DNA of 64,000 nt from CAWUEZ02 sp963921355. Its GTDB lineage: Bacteria > Pseudomonadota > Alphaproteobacteria > Thalassobaculales > Thalassobaculaceae. The notes beneath the pieces were generated by a model. That model did not search any database. It saw nothing but the letters and a program-made list of their open reading frames with translations, and had not been told where the DNA came from. The translations under genes were made by a program, and so were the position numbers. Shown piece by piece: positions 45,066 to 51,734 of the stretch. Position 1 is the first letter of the stretch, and the number at the start of each line of letters is the position of its first letter. The DNA lies in NCBI GenBank assembly GCA_963921355.3, contig OZ001190.1:1860001-1924000 (forward strand), given 5' to 3'.

Positions 45066-45112
45066 GGTCTGATCCGACCAGATCGTGCTGATCTGATCGG
45101 ATCAGACCCCAG
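45062..45112. mobile_element. 51-bp palindromic MITE-like element at CTAG
   Basis: A 23-bp inverted repeat (45062-45084 with 45090-45112, 21/23 paired) surrounds a five-base loop. The left end is CTAG, forming the thiD stop codon; the right end is CCAG, a one-base variant. The arm CTAGGGTCTGATCC resembles the ends of the 18073 element (CTAGTGGTCTGATC), suggesting one family. It may also end thiD transcription. The following 91 bases to 45203 hold nothing recognisable. Confidence 0.65.
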
Positions 45113-45203
45113 CGCATCGACTTGAAGTGACCACAGCGGTGCGGACGATTCTGTCTGAACGGAAGGCGCTCGGGCAGAGATCCGACCGCATTTGGCGAGC
45201 TGC

Positions 45204-45605
45204 CTACCAGCCAATGAGCAAGGTGTGCGAACAGTCGAGGCGAGCCTGAAGGTCGTCGATGGTGAGTTCAAGCTCGGAGACGACGAGGCTTCGGCCGGCC
45301 GCGGCTGCGCAGCTCGGTCCGCGGACCTGGAGCACCTGGAGGCCCTCTGGGGTCGCGAACGCCATGTAGGCGAAGACAGCGAACAGGCAGCCTGCCGGTC
45401 CGGCCATGCCGACGGTACCCTTTTCCGGAGGGGTCATGTCGATGAGCGGCCTGTCCGCTCTCTCGACCGGCAGGCATTCATCCAGCCAGTCTTCGAGGTT
45501 CAGCGCGGTCCGGTCGCCATGCAAAAGCGGAAACGCCCGCAGGATGCCATTGCGGCCAAGCAGGGTCGGGGTCAGCACACGGCTTTCGTCAATCGCTGCA
45601 CGCAT
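45204..45605 (-). CDS. Hypothetical protein under FNR-type promoter
   Basis: 133 residues, not recognised. It contains a hydrophobic Gly/Ala/Phe stretch around residues 70-85 (GPAGCLFAVFAYMAFATP) that could be a membrane segment or a buried core, three cysteines, and a C-terminal helix (ELELTIDDLQARLDCSHTLL). ATG 45605 is preferred because an FNR box and a -10 box predict transcription starting at that base; a GTG at 45611 is also in frame. Likely expressed under low oxygen. Convergent with thiD, followed on the same strand upstream by the cupin gene. Confidence 0.6.
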   Translation of the reverse strand: MRAAIDESRVLTPTLLGRNGILRAFPLLHGDRTALNLEDWLDECLPVERADRPLIDMTPPEKGTVGMAGPAGCLFAVFAYMAFATPEGLQVLQVRGPSCAAAAGRSLVVSELELTIDDLQARLDCSHTLLIGW

Positions 45606-45653
45606 TGCCACACTATATGGCCATAATTAAAATGTAGCATTGACCCAAATCAA
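45605..45653 (-). promoter_or_regulatory. FNR/FixK-type promoter, leaderless gene
   Basis: On the minus strand TTGATTTGGGTCAA (45640-45653) is an FNR/FixK box, and TATAGT (45612-45617) follows after exactly 22 bases. This is the same geometry as the bchE promoter. The calculated transcription start is 45605, the A of the gene's ATG, which predicts a leaderless mRNA. Confidence 0.7.
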
Positions 45654-45674
45654 GATTGCCGGGGCGCGCGTCGA

Positions 45675-46007
45675 TTACTCGCCGCCGCTCGGTCCCCAGA
45701 ATACGACCCAGGTCTGAAACCCTTCGCTGAAGGACTCGAATCGGTGCTCCATGCCGGCCGGGACGAACAGAATGTCTCCGGGAACGAATGCGACGGTCTC
45801 CTCACCGCGGAGGAATGTCCCGGTCCCCGACAGCACGATATAGATCTCGTCCTGGTCGTGCGGTTCCTGAGGGTCGTGGCCGACGGGCGCATACAGGCCC
45901 GTTCGCATCGTTCCATGGCGTACGGGGAACGTCGACTGCTTGCCGGTCTCGGGATCCGGCAGGTTCGCGAGGACGTCTTCGAGCCCAACCTTCCAGGGCG
46001 TTGTCAT
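45675..46007 (-). CDS. Cupin-domain protein
   Basis: 110-residue single-domain cupin. The metal-binding motif 1 appears as PHDQDEIYIVLSGTGTFLRG (His and Glu ligands) and motif 2 as FVPGDILFVPAGMEHRFESF. Such small cupins may be dioxygenases, isomerases or sensors; no substrate can be assigned. ATG 46007 has a GGAGAC ribosome site. It lies 31 bases downstream of the MocR-type regulator gene on the same strand, so they are probably co-transcribed. Confidence 0.82.
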   Translation of the reverse strand: MTTPWKVGLEDVLANLPDPETGKQSTFPVRHGTMRTGLYAPVGHDPQEPHDQDEIYIVLSGTGTFLRGEETVAFVPGDILFVPAGMEHRFESFSEGFQTWVVFWGPSGGE

Positions 46008-46038
46008 CACAGTCTCCTTCGGTCTTCGGTCGGTAGGA

Positions 46039-47427
46039 TTACAGTGCAACCCTGTCGATCGAGGGGTGGCGAGCCAGCGTCTTGGCGACGATCTCGAGAC
46101 CCTGGATGGTGTCGCGTCGCGCCTGGGGTCGCCCGAGGGCGAGCCGCACGCAGGCCCGGCCACTGCCGGGCGCCACTGCGAACACCCCACCGGCGGTCAC
46201 CCGGACACCTTGGGCCAGCAGCGGTCCGCTTGGATCCTCGCCTTGCCAGGACTCCGGTGCCCTGACCCAGATGTGGGGGCTCGCATCGGGGCAGGGGGCC
46301 ATCAAGTCGCCCAGAATCGTCCGCGCGGCCGTAACGCGCGCCTGCTGTTCCACCCGCTTGATTTCGGACAACCGGTCCGCTGTCCCGCTGCGCATCCATC
46401 GTGCTGCGATCTCGACGGTCAGCGGGGTCGCCATCCAGATGGTGTCGCGGATGGCGGCCTTCGCCGACAGAGCGTGGCCCGTCGGCAGGTGCAGCGCTCC
46501 AACCCGCAGGCCCGGCGCAAGATGCTTGGAGACGCTGGTCAGATACAGGATGCGTTCGGGTAGCAGGTGGGCCAACGGTGGCGGTGGCGCAGGCCCGGCG
46601 AAGGGCCGGTAGATATCGTCCTCGATTCCGGGACAGGCGTGCCGGTCCAGGACATCCACGATCTCGCGCCGCCGACGGTTCGGCATCACGCTCGCGGTCG
46701 GGTTCTGGATGGTTGGAATGAGGAACACGGCCTTGGGGCGGTGCAGGCGAATGGCCGCATCCAGTGCGTCAGGCAGCATGCCGTCACCATCGCCCTCCAC
46801 TCCGCCCAAGCGAAGATGGAGGTTCGCCGCCACGCTCAGGAAGCCTGGATGGGTCAAGCGATCGCACAGCACGATATCGCCTGGTTCCGCCAGGGTCTGC
46901 AGCGCGGTCGAAATGGCGTGCTGCGCTCCGGAAGTGATCAGGGTGGTCTCCGGTGTCGCCGCGACCCCGATCCCGGCTAGCCAGCCGGCAAAGGCCTCGC
47001 GATGACTCGACCGACCACCATTCACATCATAGCCGGCCAGACTGAGATCCGATGGATCCGCCGCCAGCTCTGCCAGGGTGCGGCGCAGTTCGGATTCGAC
47101 AGTGTCCATCATCGGGGGGAAGTTGAGCCCGAAGTCGATGGGACCGGCCGGATCGTCGGCGCTGCGGCCCCAGCCGTGGGTTCGGCGCTCCCGCACGAAG
47201 GTTCCCCGACCGATTTCGCCGTCCACCAGACCACGGGCCGTGACCTCCTTGTAGGCGCGGGTCACCGTGCCGACGGTGACGCCCAGCGTCCAGGCCAGTT
47301 CGCGGTGAGTCGGCAGCCGGTGACCCGGCGGGAGCCGTCCCATCCGAATGTCGTCGGCGATGGCATCGGCGATCGCCCGGTAGCGAGGTCCGGGTTTGCC
47401 GCTCAGGTCGGGAAGCCATTTCGTCAC
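46039..47427 (-). CDS. MocR-family regulator (GntR HTH fused to aminotransferase-like domain)
   Basis: 462-residue PLP-dependent transcription factor. The N-terminal winged helix (YRAIADAIADDIRMGRLPPG, LAWTLGVTVGTVTRAYKEV) is joined to a fold-type I aminotransferase domain with TSGAQHAI, the NPTAS motif, DDIYRPF and the PLP lysine in LTSVSKHLAPGLRVG. GTG 47427 gives the standard start of the group. It is divergent from the threonine-dehydratase-like gene; three 12-bp-spaced repeats lie between them, so it probably controls that operon in response to an amino acid or PLP. Confidence 0.88.
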   Translation of the reverse strand: MTKWLPDLSGKPGPRYRAIADAIADDIRMGRLPPGHRLPTHRELAWTLGVTVGTVTRAYKEVTARGLVDGEIGRGTFVRERRTHGWGRSADDPAGPIDFGLNFPPMMDTVESELRRTLAELAADPSDLSLAGYDVNGGRSSHREAFAGWLAGIGVAATPETTLITSGAQHAISTALQTLAEPGDIVLCDRLTHPGFLSVAANLHLRLGGVEGDGDGMLPDALDAAIRLHRPKAVFLIPTIQNPTASVMPNRRRREIVDVLDRHACPGIEDDIYRPFAGPAPPPPLAHLLPERILYLTSVSKHLAPGLRVGALHLPTGHALSAKAAIRDTIWMATPLTVEIAARWMRSGTADRLSEIKRVEQQARVTAARTILGDLMAPCPDASPHIWVRAPESWQGEDPSGPLLAQGVRVTAGGVFAVAPGSGRACVRLALGRPQARRDTIQGLEIVAKTLARHPSIDRVAL

Positions 47428-47430
47428 GGT

Positions 47431-47491
47431 GACAATGTTCCTGTTGCGCACGCGCAATGGGTACAATATTCGAGACAATAGTGATGACAAT
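47431..47491. promoter_or_regulatory. Direct-repeat operator between the MocR gene and the dehydratase gene
   Basis: The hexamer (G/T)ACAAT occurs at 47431, 47462, 47474 and 47486. The last three copies are spaced exactly 12 bp apart. Closely spaced direct repeats in the divergent promoter are typical MocR binding sites, so this is a candidate operator. The GTG start of the MocR gene abuts the first repeat. Confidence 0.5.
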
Positions 47492-47546
47492 CAGAATCTT
47501 GTCACACAGACAAAGTTCGATACGGCGGCCGGAAGAGGAGGCGGCG

Positions 47547-48536
47547 ATGGCGCAGAAGGTCGACAGAGCGCGGATCGAAGCCGCTTCCGAAGTCGTCTAT
47601 TCGGTGATGGCGCCGACACCGCAGCACAATTGGCCACTGCTGTCGGCGCGGGCCGGCTGCGAGGTCTGGGTCAAGCACGAGAACCAGACGCCGGCAGGCG
47701 CATTCAAAGTGCGTGGCGGCCTCGTCTACATGGCGCAGCTCGCCCGCGAGCGCTCGGATATCAAGGGCGTCATCGCGGCCACGCGCGGCAACCACGGGCA
47801 GTCGGTCGCGCTGGCGGCGACCCGTCACGGGCTGACATCGACGATCGTCGTGCCCCATGGCAACTCGGTCGAGAAGAACGCCTCGATTCGCGGCTGGGGC
47901 GGTGAGCTGATCGTCCATGGCCAGGACTTCCAGGAGAGCCTGAGGTATGCCCGGGGACTGGCCGAGGAACGTAACCTCCACATGGTGCAGAGCTTCGACG
48001 ATACGCTGGTTGCCGGCGTGGCCAGCTATGGCCTGGAACTGTTCACCGCGGCCCCGGATCTCGATGCCGTCTACGTGCCGATCGGGCTTGGCTCGGGAAT
48101 CTGCGGTGTCATGGCGGCGCGTGATGCCGTCGGATCGCGCGCCGAGATCTGGGGCGTGGTGGCGGAGGCCGCGCCGGCCTACGCGCTGAGCTTCGAGGCC
48201 GGACACGCGGTGTCGACGAATTCGGCCGATACCATGGCTGATGGCATGGCCTGCCGGGTTCCCGTCGACGCCGCTGTGGCCGCGATCAACGCCGGTGCGG
48301 CCGGGATCACGCGGGTCAGCGATGACGAGATCAAGGCGGCGATGCGGGCCTATTTCTCTGACACGCACAATGTCGCGGAAGGGGCCGGCGCGGCCCCGCT
48401 GGCGGCGCTTCTAAAGGACCGCGACCGCTGGCAAGGCCGCAAGGTTGGCGTCGTCTTGTCCGGTGGTAATGTGGACATGGCCGTCTACCGGGCGGTCCTG
48501 TTTGACGGCGATGACAGCGACGAGGCCCGACCATGA
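47547..48536 (+). CDS. Threonine/serine dehydratase-like PLP enzyme
   Basis: 329-residue fold-type II PLP enzyme. The PLP lysine is in GAFKVRGG, the Asn-containing loop is ATRGNHGQSVALAA, and the phosphate/SGGN motif is near the end (VLSGGNVDMA). It has only the catalytic domain, with no ACT domain, so it is a catabolic-type threonine/serine dehydratase or a relative acting on a hydroxy-amino acid. An AGAGGAG ribosome site precedes ATG 47547. It overlaps the AlaX gene by four bases (ATGA). Confidence 0.85.
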   Translation: MAQKVDRARIEAASEVVYSVMAPTPQHNWPLLSARAGCEVWVKHENQTPAGAFKVRGGLVYMAQLARERSDIKGVIAATRGNHGQSVALAATRHGLTSTIVVPHGNSVEKNASIRGWGGELIVHGQDFQESLRYARGLAEERNLHMVQSFDDTLVAGVASYGLELFTAAPDLDAVYVPIGLGSGICGVMAARDAVGSRAEIWGVVAEAAPAYALSFEAGHAVSTNSADTMADGMACRVPVDAAVAAINAGAAGITRVSDDEIKAAMRAYFSDTHNVAEGAGAAPLAALLKDRDRWQGRKVGVVLSGGNVDMAVYRAVLFDGDDSDEARP

Positions 48537-49249
48537 CGGAAGAGTTGTTCCGCGAGGACTCCTACCTGAAGAGCTGCGAGGCGACGGTCGTCGCCGTCGG
48601 CGAGGAGGGGATCGTGCTCGATCGCACGATCTTCTATCCGACCGGAGGTGGGCAACCCGGCGACAGCGGAACGCTGTCGACAGCGGACGGGCGGTCGGTC
48701 ACGGTCAGCGACACCCGCAAGGGCAAGGTGCTCGACGGCATCGTGCATGTCGTGGGCGACGATGCTCCGGCTTTGGCGGTCGGCGACTCCGTCACGGCGA
48801 CCATCGACTGGGATCGGCGGTATCGGCTCATGCGGGTCCACACCGCCATGCACATTCTCTGCTCGATGGTCGATGGTGGTGTGACCGGCGGGCAGGTCGG
48901 TGACGGCAAGGGTCGGCTAGATTTCAACCTGTCGCCGGAAAACGTCCCGGAGAAGGAAGCTCTGGGCGCCAAACTCAACGACGTCGTCAGCGCCGATCAT
49001 CCGGTGGCGATCGGCTGGATCACTGATGACGAGTTGACGGCCAATCCCGACCTGGTCCGCACCATGTCGGTGATGCCGCCGATGGGGGCCGGCAAGGTAC
49101 GAATGATCCGGATCGGCGATGACGTCGACTATCAGCCCTGTGGCGGGACCCACGTGCGCTCGACCGGCGAAATCGGCCGGCTGCAAGTCGGTAAGATCGA
49201 GAACAAGGGCAAGCAGAACCGACGGATCAACATCGCGCTCGCGGACTGA
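48533..49249 (+). CDS. alaX: Alanyl-tRNA editing protein AlaX
   Basis: 238-residue free-standing editing protein related to the alanyl-tRNA synthetase editing domain, which removes Ser or Gly from mischarged tRNA-Ala. The zinc ligands are in RVHTAMHILCSM (HxxxH) and QPCGGTHVRSTGEIG (Cys and His). A short N-terminal beta-barrel (FYPTGGGQPGDSGTL) is present, so it is a type II AlaX. Translationally coupled with the dehydratase gene, which links tRNA proofreading to removal of a hydroxy-amino acid. Confidence 0.9.
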   Translation: MTEELFREDSYLKSCEATVVAVGEEGIVLDRTIFYPTGGGQPGDSGTLSTADGRSVTVSDTRKGKVLDGIVHVVGDDAPALAVGDSVTATIDWDRRYRLMRVHTAMHILCSMVDGGVTGGQVGDGKGRLDFNLSPENVPEKEALGAKLNDVVSADHPVAIGWITDDELTANPDLVRTMSVMPPMGAGKVRMIRIGDDVDYQPCGGTHVRSTGEIGRLQVGKIENKGKQNRRINIALAD

Positions 49250-49311
49250 GGGTCGGCGGCGCGCCGCAACACCGTGCCCGAACCATTGGGCGCGCGCAGG
49301 AGAGGTGTGTC

Positions 49312-50208
49312 ATGGCGTTAGACTTCGAGACCGTCGATGTGTTCACGACTTCGGCGTTCGGCGGCAATCCGCTGGCGGTCGTGTTCGGGGCCGAAGGGCT
49401 TGCCACCGACCGGCTTCAGGCGATCGCCCGCGAGTTCAACTTCTCCGAGACCACGTTCGTTCTGCCGCCGCTTGAGCCCACCCATACCGCCCAGGTCAGG
49501 ATCTTCACGCCGGGAAGCGAGCTGCCGTTCGCCGGCCATCCCAATGTCGGCACGGCGGTGGTGGTGGCGCGACGCGGCGAGCTGTTCGGCCGTCCGGTCG
49601 GTGAGCGGGTTGTGTTCGACGAGGGGGTGGGCCCGGTCGCCCTGGAGACGATCCGTGACGCCGAAGTCATTACAGGGGCCGTTCTGACGGCGCCGGCGAT
49701 GCCGACGGTCGAAGGCGTCGCTGACGCCGGTGATACCGCCGCGGCGCTCGGGCTCGAGCCGGCGGATCTGCGGAGCGACCGGCATCCACCGACCATCCTG
49801 TCGGTCGGGCCCAGATTTCTGGTCGCGGAGGTTGCGAGCCTGGATGCCCTGGCGCGGGCTCAGTCGGATGCCGGCCTGATCCGCCGACATCTCGGGGCCG
49901 ACGCGCCCGGCGAGGCCTACGTCTACGTCCGCACCGACCAGGCGCCGGGGCGGATGGCGGTGCAGTCCCGCATGTTCGCTCCGGCTTTGGGCATCACCGA
50001 AGATCCGGCGACCGGTGCGGCCGCCGTCGTCCTGGCCGGACTGCTCTCCACGCTCACTCCCGGCGACCTGGCGATCACCATCGACCAGGGAATCGAAATG
50101 GGACGGCCGAGCCGGATAGACGCGCAGGTCGCCGGCGCGGAGGGCGCCAAGTCGATCACCATCACCGGTCGCTGCATCGCCATGATGCGCGGCCGGATCC
50201 ACACCTAG
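49312..50208 (+). CDS. PhzF-family isomerase, copy 1
   Basis: 298-residue protein of the PhzF/diaminopimelate-epimerase-like fold. TSAFGGNPLAVVF is the family start, the catalytic Glu is in REFNFSETTFVL, and FAGHPNVGTA and DPATGAAAVVLAGLL are the two conserved loops. No phenazine genes are near, so it acts in another, unknown isomerisation. An AGGAGAGG site precedes the ATG. The stop TAG is in the CTAG end of a MITE-like element. A paralogue follows. Confidence 0.88.
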   Translation: MALDFETVDVFTTSAFGGNPLAVVFGAEGLATDRLQAIAREFNFSETTFVLPPLEPTHTAQVRIFTPGSELPFAGHPNVGTAVVVARRGELFGRPVGERVVFDEGVGPVALETIRDAEVITGAVLTAPAMPTVEGVADAGDTAAALGLEPADLRSDRHPPTILSVGPRFLVAEVASLDALARAQSDAGLIRRHLGADAPGEAYVYVRTDQAPGRMAVQSRMFAPALGITEDPATGAAAVVLAGLLSTLTPGDLAITIDQGIEMGRPSRIDAQVAGAEGAKSITITGRCIAMMRGRIHT

Positions 50209-50281
50209 TGGTGCGATCCGAACGGATGAGTCCCATCCGTTCGGTGAATCGCCCCACCAAATTGTTGAATCAGCCCACTAG
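50205..50281. mobile_element. 77-bp MITE-like element between the PhzF paralogues
   Basis: Both ends are CTAG (50205-50208 and 50278-50281). The first 53 bases are identical to the complement of 18141-18193. The last 12 bases before the right CTAG repeat the 3' half of the unit at 18073 (GAATCAGCCCAC). The left CTAG supplies the stop codon of the first PhzF gene; the right end merges with the AGGGAGG ribosome site of the second. Confidence 0.8.
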
Positions 50282-50291
50282 GGAGGATCGG

Positions 50292-51200
50292 ATGACCCTG
50301 AGCTACGAAACCGTAGACGTCTTCACCGACACCGCTTTCGGGGGCAACCCGTTGGCCGTGGTGTTCGGCGGTGAGGCGCTGTCGACGGATCGGATGCAGG
50401 CGATCGCCCGCGAGTTCAACTACTCTGAAACGACATTCGTCCTGCCGCCCGAGGACCCGGCCCACACCGCCCATGTCCGGATCTTCACGCCGACCAAGGA
50501 AGTCCCGTTTGCCGGCCATCCCAATGTCGGCACGGCCACGGTCGTCGCGATCCGCGGCGAGGCCTTCGGCGCTCCTGTCTCGGACTCGGTCGCCTTCGAG
50601 GAAGCGGCGGGGCTGGTGCGGATTTCGATTCTGCAGCGTGATGGACGCCCGGTGGGCGCCGAGCTGACAGCTCCGCAACCCTTCCAGCGAGGGGACGTGC
50701 TGCCGGTCGGAGATGTCGCTGCCTGTATCGGTTTGCCGGAGCGTGCGATCCGCACCGATCGCCACCCACCGGTCGAAGGCTCCGTCGGTCTTGGCTTCAT
50801 CCTCGTGGAACTCGTGGACCGGGCGGCTCTGGAGGCCGCGTGCGATAATCCCACGGCGTTCACAGCGCATCTTGGCACCCGCGCGGTGCCCGACATTCAC
50901 TGCTACGTCCGGTCGGGCGACCCGGACACGGTCGACATTCGTGCGCGCATGTTCGCGCCGCTGGACGGCGTGCCGGAGGATCCGGCGACGGGCAGCGCCA
51001 ATGCGGCGCTGGTCGGATTGTTGGCCGAGCTCGATGGGCCGGATGACGGCACGATGCACTGGCGTATCGCCCAGGGTGTGGAGATGGGACGGCCCTCGCT
51101 GCTGCTGGGCGTGGCCGACCGCGCCGGCGGGGCGACGACGGCGATCCGCATGGGTGGTGAATGCGTCGCCATGATGTCGGGAGAGATTGTCGCACCGTGA
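50292..51200 (+). CDS. PhzF-family isomerase, copy 2
   Basis: 302-residue paralogue of the preceding gene, with about half the residues identical by eye: DTAFGGNPLAVVF, the catalytic Glu in REFNYSETTFVL, FAGHPNVGTA, and DPATGSANAALVGLL. ATG 50292 follows AGGGAGG. The stop overlaps the GTG of the GNAT gene. The pair looks like an old tandem duplication whose copies have diverged most in the second half of the N-terminal domain. Substrate unknown. Confidence 0.88.
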   Translation: MTLSYETVDVFTDTAFGGNPLAVVFGGEALSTDRMQAIAREFNYSETTFVLPPEDPAHTAHVRIFTPTKEVPFAGHPNVGTATVVAIRGEAFGAPVSDSVAFEEAAGLVRISILQRDGRPVGAELTAPQPFQRGDVLPVGDVAACIGLPERAIRTDRHPPVEGSVGLGFILVELVDRAALEAACDNPTAFTAHLGTRAVPDIHCYVRSGDPDTVDIRARMFAPLDGVPEDPATGSANAALVGLLAELDGPDDGTMHWRIAQGVEMGRPSLLLGVADRAGGATTAIRMGGECVAMMSGEIVAP

Positions 51201-51703
51201 CGGACAGCACGGACATTCGCGTGGCCGCGACGGCCGACGAGTTCGCCGCCTTCGGGTCGCTGATCGAGGAGTATGTCGACTGGCTCGGCATCGATCTCGG
51301 CTATCAGGGGCTGTCGGAAGAACTGGCCGATCTGCCGGCACGCTACGGGCCGCCGAACGGCATCGTCCTGCTCGCCCATGGTCCCGCGTCGGCGGTCCTG
51401 GGCGGAATCGCCGTCAAGCCGCTCAGTTCCGTCGGCAGCGACGTCTGCGAGATGAAACGGCTTTACGTCCGGCCCGCCGGACGGGGTTTGGGGATCGGTC
51501 TCGGTCTGATCCGCCAGTCCATGGCGCGCGCGCGGATCCTCGGATACCGCCGCATGGTCCTGGACACCATGCCGAGCCGGATGCCGGAGGCCGTCGCCCT
51601 CTACCGCAGTCTGGGGTTCTTCGAACGCGACGCCTACTACCTGACCCCGATCGCCGAGACCGTGTTCATGGAGGCCAACCTCCAGGAGTCCGCCGACCTC
51701 TAG
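51197..51703 (+). CDS. GNAT-family N-acetyltransferase
   Basis: 168-residue acetyltransferase. The acetyl-CoA loop is RPAGRGLGIGLGL (R/Q-x-x-G-x-G/A), preceded by the EMKRLYVRP strand, and the late motif is EAVALYRSLGFFE. GTG 51197 overlaps the second PhzF stop, so they are co-transcribed. Substrate unknown; amino-acid derivatives are plausible given the neighbours. Its stop TAG shares the palindrome CTAG with the stop of the frameshifted tail of the convergent MFS gene. Confidence 0.87.
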   Translation: MTDSTDIRVAATADEFAAFGSLIEEYVDWLGIDLGYQGLSEELADLPARYGPPNGIVLLAHGPASAVLGGIAVKPLSSVGSDVCEMKRLYVRPAGRGLGIGLGLIRQSMARARILGYRRMVLDTMPSRMPEAVALYRSLGFFERDAYYLTPIAETVFMEANLQESADL

Positions 51704-51734
51704 CGCGGCGGCCAGACCGGGTGGTGGTCGTCGA

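Noticed and set aside
49312..51200. Phenazine biosynthesis
   Set aside because: PhzF-family folds are common in organisms without phenazines; no phzA/B/C/D/E/G gene is present.
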